DNA of 64,000 nucleotides, taken from positions 3,849,035 to 3,913,034 of the forward strand of contig NZ_CP156660.1 in the NCBI RefSeq assembly GCF_039851975.1. The letters run 5' to 3'. Under the pieces are notes generated by a model. It ran no database searches. It was not told the origin of the DNA and saw only the letters and a program-made list of their open reading frames with translations. Positions 25,865 through 34,553 of the stretch are shown here, one piece after another; positions within the stretch are counted from its first letter, which is position 1, and each line of letters opens with the position of its first letter. Source of the stretch: Desulfoscipio sp. XC116 (GTDB lineage: Bacteria; Bacillota; Desulfotomaculia; Desulfotomaculales; Desulfallaceae). The position numbers were made by a program, and so were the translations under genes.

Positions 25865-26980
25865 TCAGCGCACCTCTTCCCCTAAAAAGGCTTCCAAACC
25901 GTTTTCCAGCAACTTTTTCTCCATATTTTCCGACGCCAGCTCAACTAAATTCATCTTGGACATGGCTAACAGCATTTGATATTTTCCCTCACCCTGATAA
26001 AAACACGGAGCATACTTGTCACTGAATATTTCCAGATTACAAGCCGCGTTATAAATATAAAACTTTAATTTTTCAAAGGCCCGACCCGATAATTCCTTGT
26101 CTTTTAAGTAGTTGGCCAGCCTGCCTCCGGTGCGATAAACGGGGTAATCCTCCAGGCCCATAAAACAAAGAAACCAGTGCGCCCTGTAGCTGCCTGTGGC
26201 AGCTGCCAAGCCCATGTAATCGGCAATCAGTTCATCCAATAAATGATTGCGGGCCGAATTCCAAAAACGCAGCGTGCAATAATGCGTAGCCTCATGTTCC
26301 CGGCGAATATCCAGGGATAAACGCCTCCACCGCTCACCGGATATACCCAGCATCTCAGCGGGAACATTGCTATATTCCTTGTCACTGAGTATTAAAAATG
26401 TATCCCTGTAAAACTCCGTTTGGGACTTCATCTTTTCAAATTCCAGTTGCCATAATAAGTCCGGGTTTTCTTTATGACCGTTGGCACTGTGCCATTTTTC
26501 TTTGTACTTTTTTACCCGGTCCCAATTGTTATAACCCTTAATCATACAGGCGCCCATAGAAGGTGGTATCAATACCGGCTCGTTTCTGTGGGCAAATACG
26601 CGCACTAAAGTTTCAAAATCACTCCTGTTCCCAATCTGCATTACCGGTATTCCGCCGGCAAGCGTTTGATAAAGATATACTTCAATATTACCGGGCTCTT
26701 CCAGTCTAACCCCCGTTGCTTCAGGCATTGCAGAAGTCTCGGCCCCTTTCCGGGCAGCCGAACGGTAATTGGAATTTTGGCTCATTCCTTCTCTAACCGG
26801 AAAATTAAGCTGTATCAACCTTTGTTGCAGGGAAGCGAGAAAGCCATGTTGAGGAATATCCTTTATATATTCCTCCCAATCCCGGACAAAGAGTTCATCC
26901 GGCAGGGGTATTCCCTGCCGGGGTTTAAAATGGGTATGATCGAAATAATTTTCCAGCAGAAATGACAATTGTTCCTGCAT
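25865..26980 (-). CDS. Unknown protein with HExxH motif
   Basis: 371 residues, soluble, no signal peptide. Contains RREHEATHYCTLRFW (H229-E230-x-x-H233) and 17 residues later DELIADYMG (E250), the arrangement of a zinc metallopeptidase active site (HExxH...E). I do not recognise the family with certainty; proteins of this kind occur beside NHLM export genes. It may be a peptidase acting on the leader, on the anti-sigma-like neighbour, or in immunity. Placed between the exporter and the sigma factor with short gaps (2 and 23 bp). Confidence 0.55.
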   Translation of the reverse strand: MQEQLSFLLENYFDHTHFKPRQGIPLPDELFVRDWEEYIKDIPQHGFLASLQQRLIQLNFPVREGMSQNSNYRSAARKGAETSAMPEATGVRLEEPGNIEVYLYQTLAGGIPVMQIGNRSDFETLVRVFAHRNEPVLIPPSMGACMIKGYNNWDRVKKYKEKWHSANGHKENPDLLWQLEFEKMKSQTEFYRDTFLILSDKEYSNVPAEMLGISGERWRRLSLDIRREHEATHYCTLRFWNSARNHLLDELIADYMGLAAATGSYRAHWFLCFMGLEDYPVYRTGGRLANYLKDKELSGRAFEKLKFYIYNAACNLEIFSDKYAPCFYQGEGKYQMLLAMSKMNLVELASENMEKKLLENGLEAFLGEEVR

Positions 26981-27003
26981 GGTCCCACTCCCTTGATAAT
27001 TTA

Positions 27004-29691
27004 CTAAGCAAGTTGTCTTTTAGCTAACTGGGTGAACACGCCATTTTGTTCAAACAATTCATCATAGGTGCCGCATTCGATTACCCGGCCCCGATCCAAA
27101 ACAATTATCTTGTTGCAATCGGCAATTGTGCTTAACCGGTGAGCTATGACTACTCGCGTTGCATTTAATCCGGATAAGCTTTTGCCCACGATTCTTTGGG
27201 TTTTATTATCCAAAGCACTGGTAGCTTCATCAAAATAAACGATCTTGGGTCCGGAGATAATCGCCCGGGCAATTAAAAGCCGCTGTTTTTGTCCCCCGGA
27301 AAGTGTGCCGCCACTCTCACTGACCATGGTGTGCATGCCCATGGGCATACTTTTAATATCCTCTTCCATACCCGCCATGCGGGCCGCTTCCCAAGCGTCG
27401 TCAATGGTTAAGCCCGGGTTCGCCCCGATAATGTTATCAAATATACTCCCGGACATTAATTGTCCGCCCTGAAGCACCACACCCAGTTGACGGCGAACGG
27501 CACGTATGTCGACATTTGCTAAATCCTGTTGATCGTAATAAACCTGCCCGGCTTCCGGCTTCTCAAAACCCAGTAATACCCTGAATAAGGTTGATTTTCC
27601 GCTGCCCGAAGGCCCTACTATACCCACATAGTCCCCCTGTTTGATTTCCAGCGTAACATCGTCTAAAATTAATGGACCGTCTTTTTCATAGCGGAAACTG
27701 ACATGGCTGACTTCAATATTGCCCCGGAGCTCTCCGGGATCCGCCTTTTCCTGGTCAAACTCGGGCAGAGTTACCAGAATAGGCTTGGTTCTTTCATATA
27801 ATGGCTTAATAATATTGAGCTGCAGGATCACAGTGGATATTTCAAGCATGGAGCTTAGGAATTTGGTAAACGCCGAGTTAAAAGCAATAAACTTGCCCGC
27901 AACCAGATTTACATCTTGCATTTTCAAAACCGCAAAGAAGATAATCCCCGATGCAATTACATTGACGGTGGAATTGAAAACCGCCATATAGTTACCCAAG
28001 TTTTCCTTTTTATATGTAACGTCCCTGACCTGGCTGAATTGCCGGGCCCAGTTATGGAAAGCCCGTTTTTCAGCCCCCGCGGTTTTTATTTTGCTCACAC
28101 CGCTGAGCAGGTTAAAAATCTTTCCTGAAAGCTTATTTTGCAAATCCACCAATTGGCGCTCATAGCGGATTTGTAAATACCCGCATGAAAGAGATATGGC
28201 CATAACAAATATAACAATAGCCAAGCAAATAAGGGCCAGTTTCCAGCTATAATAAAACAACAGGAAAAAATAAAATATCGAGAAGATACCGGAAATGACC
28301 GTGTTGGAAACAGCACCCGATAAAATAGCCCTGATCTGGCTCACGCCCATGGCCCGTTCGGCCAGCTCACCGGCAGTGTAATCCTTAAAAAAGGGTACGG
28401 GCAGACTCAATAACCGGTCCCAGATAGCCGCCTGCAAATCAGACTCCGTTCTTCCTTCTATCCGGTGCATAGCAAAAGCTCGGGTCAGGTTAAAAGCAAA
28501 AGTAGCTGTCGCAATTGCTATGAGTAAGAAACCAATCTGTGTGAGCAGCACTCTTTCACCGTCGGGAATGACGCTGTCAAAGATTATCCCCGTCACCACG
28601 GGAGTCAGCATGCCTAATAATCCACCCAGAATGCCCATAAGTAAAACGGTGGTAAGGTCCCTCTTCCGTATCCCACCGGCTAAAAAACCAAGTAATTCTT
28701 TATAACCGATCACCTTTGGGGGAAGAGGACGATAAAAAGTAAAAGCGTACGGTTTCAGAAGATCCGCTGCCTTACTGTCTACAACAGCCATGGTCTCGTC
28801 TGAAGGGTCATATAACTCGTACTTGGTTGGCGACAGCGGCAATAATGCCAGCGGCCGCCCGTCTTCTTCCCTGTAAACCAGCAGGGCGCCGTTGTCTTCT
28901 TTCCACCATTGATCTTTTAAGATAATTTGTCTCATTCTAATTTGTGACGCCCTGGCGATATCACCCAGCAAGTCCTTGGATGCCGCGTTTCCTTTACTAA
29001 GCTCGTTAGAAGGGACAATTTTAATATTCTTGGCCTTGCCCACCGCTGCGCAGGCCTTAAACAGCAAATTATCCACCAATGATTCTTGCACACCATCATC
29101 AGGCTTTTGTTTTAAGTTCATAGAGTTGACAAGACTGTGCAATCCGCTGCTCATTGAATAGTTGTCTGTCTCTTCTCTTGCTTGACATCTTAATACCTCT
29201 TCTTTTTTTTCGGCCAGAAGCAGCTCGACAACCCGGTTAAAAGCAGTTTTATTAAAGCCGGCCAGGTTATCTAATATGGCGCTGAGTTCAATATCCCGGC
29301 CAAAGTGCCGTTCTTCTTTAATCCCGGTACCGGTCCAATTTTTAGTCCATTTTTCCAGTAAGCCGGACAGCTTTTTCATATCTTCTCCGTCAGTCCCTTT
29401 CAATAACTGCCGGATTTCAGCCGCCAGTAATCTGGTTCCCGTGCACCCCACTGCCAGTAACCCGTACTGCGTCTCTCCCCTGACAACGGGCTCGGCCCCT
29501 AATAAGAGGTCCCCTTTTCCCGCGGTAAATAAATATTTTCTGCGGCCGGCCGCTTCACCGGCTGAGATTTTGGCGGCAAACAGATCAACCTGTCCCTCTT
29601 TAACTACCCATACTTTACCTGCGCCCAGAATTACAGGGTTGTTCCCCTCAGCTTTTATTTCTTTATGCTCCAAGCCTCTTAAAAAGTTCAC
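27004..29691 (-). CDS. NHLM-type ABC transporter, permease/ATPase without peptidase
   Basis: 895 residues. A long N-terminal cytoplasmic region (~1-330) precedes a type-I exporter membrane domain (DLTTVLLMGILGGLLGMLTP onward) and an ABC ATPase with Walker A GPSGSGKST, signature LSGGQKQR and Walker B IVYFDEATSALD. The long N-domain with no C39 Cys/His is the mark of the second ABC protein of NHLM peptide export systems. Works with the C39-ABC protein and HlyD partner just upstream. Confidence 0.88.
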   Translation of the reverse strand: MNFLRGLEHKEIKAEGNNPVILGAGKVWVVKEGQVDLFAAKISAGEAAGRRKYLFTAGKGDLLLGAEPVVRGETQYGLLAVGCTGTRLLAAEIRQLLKGTDGEDMKKLSGLLEKWTKNWTGTGIKEERHFGRDIELSAILDNLAGFNKTAFNRVVELLLAEKKEEVLRCQAREETDNYSMSSGLHSLVNSMNLKQKPDDGVQESLVDNLLFKACAAVGKAKNIKIVPSNELSKGNAASKDLLGDIARASQIRMRQIILKDQWWKEDNGALLVYREEDGRPLALLPLSPTKYELYDPSDETMAVVDSKAADLLKPYAFTFYRPLPPKVIGYKELLGFLAGGIRKRDLTTVLLMGILGGLLGMLTPVVTGIIFDSVIPDGERVLLTQIGFLLIAIATATFAFNLTRAFAMHRIEGRTESDLQAAIWDRLLSLPVPFFKDYTAGELAERAMGVSQIRAILSGAVSNTVISGIFSIFYFFLLFYYSWKLALICLAIVIFVMAISLSCGYLQIRYERQLVDLQNKLSGKIFNLLSGVSKIKTAGAEKRAFHNWARQFSQVRDVTYKKENLGNYMAVFNSTVNVIASGIIFFAVLKMQDVNLVAGKFIAFNSAFTKFLSSMLEISTVILQLNIIKPLYERTKPILVTLPEFDQEKADPGELRGNIEVSHVSFRYEKDGPLILDDVTLEIKQGDYVGIVGPSGSGKSTLFRVLLGFEKPEAGQVYYDQQDLANVDIRAVRRQLGVVLQGGQLMSGSIFDNIIGANPGLTIDDAWEAARMAGMEEDIKSMPMGMHTMVSESGGTLSGGQKQRLLIARAIISGPKIVYFDEATSALDNKTQRIVGKSLSGLNATRVVIAHRLSTIADCNKIIVLDRGRVIECGTYDELFEQNGVFTQLAKRQLA

Positions 29692-29775
29692 GGCTCAACC
29701 ATCCTTTACTCCGATACTACAACTTAATATTGTTTGCTTTACTGCGCCCGCCAATCTTTTGATTATGCTGTAGTA

Positions 29776-31938
29776 TTAACTGGCACGTATTAAATCCGCG
29801 TAAAGTCCACCCATGTTTTTTAATCCCTCGTGAGTACCGCGCTGAACAATTTTACCCTTATCCATGACGATTATTTCATCACAATCCCGGATGGTACTCA
29901 AACGGTGAGCGACAATAACGCAGGTACAACCGCGCCGGCGAATATTTTCATCAACCGTTTTTTCCGTTTGCACGTCCAGAGCACTGGTTGCCTCGTCTAA
30001 AATTAATATTGAAGGGTTGCCGGTTAACGCTCTGGCTATTTCGAACCTTTGCCGCTGCCCGCCGCTAAAGTTCGCACCGCCCTCACGTACTTTGTGCTCA
30101 TATCCTTTATCCCGGGTAGTTATAACATCATGTATGCAGGCATCCTTGGCGGCGCGTATAATACCGGTTTCCGGTATTGTATTATCCCACATGGTCAGGT
30201 TCTCCCTGATGGTCCCGTCAAACATATTGATATCCTGGTCAACCACAGCCAACGAATTGGTTATTACATCTCGGGGCAGCTTGTCTTTAGTTACCCCGTC
30301 AAGAAGCACTTCTCCCGACCAGGGTTGGTAAATGCCGGTAATCAACCTGGCCACCGTACTTTTACCGCTGCCGGAACCGCCTACCAGAGCCACCCGGGCA
30401 CCCGGCCTTAAAGTTAAGTTAAAATTTTCAATTAGAGGAGGGTCCCAGGGATTATAGCCAAAGGTTAGGTCTTTTATTTCCAAATACCCTTCCAGCTTTT
30501 TGTATTTATCTTCCTCGTTATCAACAGTTATTTCCCGGCTGACATTCTCGTCAACCTTGTATTTAAAAACATCCTCCAGGCGGTTTATATCCCCCTGCAC
30601 TTGTTTTATCCGCATGCCCATTTGCGTCAAACTGTTGACCGGGTTCATAAAGCTCGCCAACAAACCCTGGAAAGCAATTAAAGAACCTATGGTCAGGTTG
30701 CCGTTAATAATGATCAGGCCGCCCACAAACAGGATAACCACGTCGGCAAATTCCCTTAGAAAATTAGGCAGGTGAAACAGAATTTGCGTGGTTTGGCCCA
30801 ACTTCTGCTGGGCATTAATCTGCTTGGCATGGTAGCCCGACCATTTGGCAAAAAAGTCCGATTCGGAACCGGTGGCCTTTAATGTTTCAATAATGTATAA
30901 CCCCGAAATGGAAAAACCCCTTACTTTGCCCGCATCCTGCAATAATTTTTTATTCATGGTTTCGATCTTGTTGGACGAATAAACCAGATAGACAATACTT
31001 ATCCCGCCGAGAAGCAGGGAGATAAGGGTCAGATAAAAGCTATACTGCAGCATAACAATCAAGTAAAAGACCAGCGTCAGCATACCGATTGCCGTCTCAG
31101 CCAGTTCCCTCGATAAAAAGGCGGCTACCTGGTCATTGCTCCGCATTCTGTTGGCGATATCGCCGGCGGAACGCTGTTGGAAAAAAAGCACCGGCAACCT
31201 AAAAATATGCCAGAAAAATTTTCCCGCATTGGTCAGGGCGATTTTTGTTTCCATCCGCAATAAGTAATGCTGTTGCAGCCAGGTAAGCGTGGCCTGTAAA
31301 ATAACCACCGCCCCCATCACCCAGAGTAAGGGTTTGAGCCAGTCACTCTTCCCGCCCAGCAGGATATTGTCGATAAATATCTTGGAAAATGTGGGTATAA
31401 TGAGCCCCGGTATAACCATTAACAATCCTACAATAACTAAATAGACCAGTGCCGTTTGTGAACCTTGAACCCAGTTTTTCAAAGAAACTATAAAACTGCT
31501 TTTTTGACCACTGGGCTTAAAGTCCGGCCCGGGCCGAAACGCCAAAATTACCCCGGTAAAAGACAGGTCAAACTCCTCTTCTGTAACCACTTTGGGACCA
31601 CTGCCGGGATCGTTGATATACACCTTGTCCTTGTCAAAACCCTCCAAAACAACAAAATGGTTAAAATTCCAGTGGATAATAGCAGGCAGGTGCATCTCCC
31701 TCAGGTCCCGCGGTTCTTTGCGATAGCCTTTAGCCTCAAAACCGTATCTTCGGGCCGCCTTGAGTATATTGCTTGCTTTTACACCGTCGCGGGTAACCCC
31801 GCAATCAACCCTCAGCTGCTCAAGAGAGGTAAACTTTTTATAAAAAGCAAAAATCATCGCCAGGGAAGCGGCGCCGCATTCCACCGCTTCCATTTGTAGT
31901 ATGGACGGAACCTTTTTTCTCTCACTTTTTGTCCCCAA
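29776..31938 (-). CDS. NHLM-type peptidase-containing ABC transporter (C39)
   Basis: About 720 residues from TTG 31938 (GGGGTGA upstream); TTG 31959 is an alternative. An N-terminal C39 peptidase domain has the catalytic Cys in QMEAVECGAASLAMI, and the His/Asp motif in IIHWNFNHFVVLEGF and INDPGSGPK. Next come an exporter membrane domain and an ATPase (GGSGSGKST, FSGGQRQR, ILILDEATSALD). It cuts after GG and exports the peptide; its substrates here should be the precursor at 22402-22713 and perhaps the GG protein at 25003-25299. Confidence 0.9.
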   Translation of the reverse strand: MGTKSERKKVPSILQMEAVECGAASLAMIFAFYKKFTSLEQLRVDCGVTRDGVKASNILKAARRYGFEAKGYRKEPRDLREMHLPAIIHWNFNHFVVLEGFDKDKVYINDPGSGPKVVTEEEFDLSFTGVILAFRPGPDFKPSGQKSSFIVSLKNWVQGSQTALVYLVIVGLLMVIPGLIIPTFSKIFIDNILLGGKSDWLKPLLWVMGAVVILQATLTWLQQHYLLRMETKIALTNAGKFFWHIFRLPVLFFQQRSAGDIANRMRSNDQVAAFLSRELAETAIGMLTLVFYLIVMLQYSFYLTLISLLLGGISIVYLVYSSNKIETMNKKLLQDAGKVRGFSISGLYIIETLKATGSESDFFAKWSGYHAKQINAQQKLGQTTQILFHLPNFLREFADVVILFVGGLIIINGNLTIGSLIAFQGLLASFMNPVNSLTQMGMRIKQVQGDINRLEDVFKYKVDENVSREITVDNEEDKYKKLEGYLEIKDLTFGYNPWDPPLIENFNLTLRPGARVALVGGSGSGKSTVARLITGIYQPWSGEVLLDGVTKDKLPRDVITNSLAVVDQDINMFDGTIRENLTMWDNTIPETGIIRAAKDACIHDVITTRDKGYEHKVREGGANFSGGQRQRFEIARALTGNPSILILDEATSALDVQTEKTVDENIRRRGCTCVIVAHRLSTIRDCDEIIVMDKGKIVQRGTHEGLKNMGGLYADLIRAS

Positions 31939-31967
31939 GGCAATCACCCCAATATTCAAGCACTGAA

Positions 31968-33353
31968 TTATTCAAACAAAATCTTTTTAATAAAGGGAAT
32001 AACCATATTGATTGGTCGCTGTTCACTTACTTTTGCTTCCCCGATGCATAAAGTTCCGCTATCTATGATCATTTTCGGCCCATCGGGCGTGGACCATTTA
32101 TACCCGCTAACCGTACCGCTATTCCTGATTAGTTCCACCCTGACCTCCACGGGCGAACTTTGACCCAACAACTTGTTGACCAATTCCGCATTGCCCAGGG
32201 TAAGCATCATACCCTGGGAACTGACGGGATATTCGGAAACTGATTTAACGTTTCCCAGCATATACCCGTCCTCTTCTTTTTTAACAGTGGTGGGAGAAAT
32301 GTTAACCTCCATGCCCGGGTGTACCTTTTTCCCTTGCTCCACCGGTATAAATACCACCGCCTCCAACGATTCGGCTTCATTTTCTTCTTTGGCAATACTG
32401 CAAACACTGCTGCCTGCCTGTACCAGGTCGCCTTTTTTAACCTGCAGCTCCAATACACGCCCCGCAACATCCGATGTAATATCGCTGTTAATAACAAGCT
32501 GCTCCTGCAGCCTGGCAATTTCGGTTTCCAGTTCCTTTTCTTTTGAAAACTTGATTTTATTTAATGTCTGTATCAAAACTTCTAAATTTTCCTCGGCCTG
32601 TTGCACTTGGGACCGGGTATATTCATTACCTTCCAATTGCAGATTCCGCAGCTGCTCTTTCTTGTTTTGCAGATTTGATTCGCTCAATATAAAATTACGC
32701 TCAGCTTCTTTAAAATCTTGTTCGGATACAGCGCCATTATCAAACAAGTACTTTAAGTTTTCATAGTTTTCCTTTGTTTTTTCCAGCTGCAGCGTCGCCT
32801 GGTTCAGTTCCGATTTAGCCTGCTCCAGCTCTATAGCCCGGGTTTTTTCGGCAGAGCTTAGATTAGCTCTCTGGACATCAAGGCTTGTCCTGGCATATCC
32901 TATATCCCGAAAAAATTCAGCTATTTGCCCGTAAGTATTTAGATCCAGCTTATCATCTTCCTGCAGGGGGTTATTCGGGTCCAATTCCTTTATAACTTTC
33001 AGATCCACTTTAAGTTTATTGATCTCTTCGATAATATCCGTTTGTTCCGCCCTGGCGATTACATCACCTTTTTCCACGTAATCGCCCTCCCGGACACTAA
33101 CATCGGTTATCTGGCCGCTGACGCGGGGAATTACGCCGGAGACACCACCGCTGGATATAATAATCCCCTGGCCCACGGCCTTGTCGGGTATTTTCCCGAA
33201 AATTCCCCAAATAATGCCCGTTACAACCAGCATAATAACAGCCAGGCAGGCCAACCAGCCTGTTGGCGATGTAACTGTTAACCGCTGATCCAATTCTTCC
33301 GGTGAAGACAAACGATCCAGGGATACTTTTCGGAAAACCTTATTTTCAGCCAT
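31968..33353 (-). CDS. NHLM-type HlyD-family adaptor
   Basis: 461 residues from ATG 33353 behind GGAGGGAGGT; the TTG 21 bp upstream overlaps that RBS. One N-terminal membrane segment (WLACLAVIMLVVTGIIWGIF), a biotinyl-lipoyl-like half motif (GVIPRVSGQITDVSVREGDY), a long coiled coil (~130-290) and the second lipoyl half (SDVAGRVLELQVKKGDLVQA). Links the ABC exporters across the wall. Ends 29 bp before the C39-ABC start. Confidence 0.88.
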   Translation of the reverse strand: MAENKVFRKVSLDRLSSPEELDQRLTVTSPTGWLACLAVIMLVVTGIIWGIFGKIPDKAVGQGIIISSGGVSGVIPRVSGQITDVSVREGDYVEKGDVIARAEQTDIIEEINKLKVDLKVIKELDPNNPLQEDDKLDLNTYGQIAEFFRDIGYARTSLDVQRANLSSAEKTRAIELEQAKSELNQATLQLEKTKENYENLKYLFDNGAVSEQDFKEAERNFILSESNLQNKKEQLRNLQLEGNEYTRSQVQQAEENLEVLIQTLNKIKFSKEKELETEIARLQEQLVINSDITSDVAGRVLELQVKKGDLVQAGSSVCSIAKEENEAESLEAVVFIPVEQGKKVHPGMEVNISPTTVKKEEDGYMLGNVKSVSEYPVSSQGMMLTLGNAELVNKLLGQSSPVEVRVELIRNSGTVSGYKWSTPDGPKMIIDSGTLCIGEAKVSEQRPINMVIPFIKKILFE

Positions 33354-33383
33354 AATGCCGTTACCTCCCTCCAAGGGTTCTCG

Positions 33384-34529
33384 TCAATCAATATATTTCA
33401 ATTCGCCGTTCACTATTTTTTTCTTATATACTTCCCTGCCCTGAACTTCCCCGTAATCGTTAAAGGAAATATCTCCGGCAACCAGACGCATGGATTTCAT
33501 ATTCCGCAAATAATCAGCCAGCACCGCCGGTGAACAACTATCCGTTTCTTCAATTGCCCGGGTAATCAGCTGCAAAGAATCGTAACCCTGTATGGCCCAC
33601 ACATCGGGTTCTTCACCGTACTTTTGCCTGTATCGTTCTTTAAACTCCTTTAATTCCGGTCTCCCGTCAAGAGGGTTATATATAGTGGCCATCACAACTC
33701 CCTCGCCATCCCCCCCCAGCGCTTCGGCTATGTTGCTTACATCCAGGCCGTCACCGGATAAGATGGGGGTACGAGGATCAAGCTTCCTGAATTCCTTTAT
33801 GAATTGGCCTCCTTCCGGCATGTTCAGAGCCAGGAATACCGCATCAAAATCCAGGGCGGTCCATTTATCATGTGCCCTTCTTAGATCGATTTCACTTATC
33901 ATGTCGGAACATCGGTCAACTATTTTGATGCCGTTATTTTTGGCCTCTTTTTCAAAGGCATCCGCCAAATTCCACCCGTAGGAGCTATCCTCGTAATAAA
34001 TTACCATATGCTTAAAACCCTCGTTTTTAGCGTGCAGGCATATGTGCTCGGCCACTTTTTTATCGCTGGGCACGTTTTGGAATATGTAACGGTAATTATT
34101 TTCGGCCAGCTCCGTGTTGGATACGGTGGGGACTACTACCAACAAGCCCGATTCTTCATATATCGACGATACCGGGATACAAATATCCGAAAACCAATGC
34201 CCGATTACTGCCGTCATGCGGGTGTTTTCCGAAAAGCCCTGGGCTATATCCACCGCGTTTTTAAAGACTCCCCGGTCATCAACAATCTCCAACTTAACTT
34301 TTTTATTATTTACGCCACGGGAGTTGATATCCTCAAGCGCTAGTTCCAGCCCCTTTAAAAAACCGGTGTTCTTTTCCGTAAAATCACGGGGAACGGGAAC
34401 CCCGATAATAATGTCGTCCCCTTGGCCGGCTTCCTTTGCTCTCTGTTTTGCCAGGTCAGCGTCCCAACAACCGGTTAACGTACCTAAAGACAACATAAAA
34501 ACCAAAAGTATTTTGACAATTCTTTTCAT
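33384..34529 (-). CDS. Lipoprotein, branched-chain-amino-acid type solute-binding protein
   Basis: 381 residues; lipobox LGTLTGC (Cys21). Periplasmic-binding fold type I (IIIGVPVPRDFTEKNTGFLK, VIGHWFSDICIPVSSIYEES, GYDSLQLITRAIEE) of the Leu/Ile/Val receptor family. There are no livHMGF-like transport genes nearby, so import is unlikely; it sits between the sensor-MFS fusion and the peptide exporter. Sensing or product binding at the cell surface is a reasonable inference. Confidence 0.8.
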   Translation of the reverse strand: MKRIVKILLVFMLSLGTLTGCWDADLAKQRAKEAGQGDDIIIGVPVPRDFTEKNTGFLKGLELALEDINSRGVNNKKVKLEIVDDRGVFKNAVDIAQGFSENTRMTAVIGHWFSDICIPVSSIYEESGLLVVVPTVSNTELAENNYRYIFQNVPSDKKVAEHICLHAKNEGFKHMVIYYEDSSYGWNLADAFEKEAKNNGIKIVDRCSDMISEIDLRRAHDKWTALDFDAVFLALNMPEGGQFIKEFRKLDPRTPILSGDGLDVSNIAEALGGDGEGVVMATIYNPLDGRPELKEFKERYRQKYGEEPDVWAIQGYDSLQLITRAIEETDSCSPAVLADYLRNMKSMRLVAGDISFNDYGEVQGREVYKKKIVNGELKYID

Positions 34530-34553
34530 ATCACCGACCTCATTTCCCCTTTA

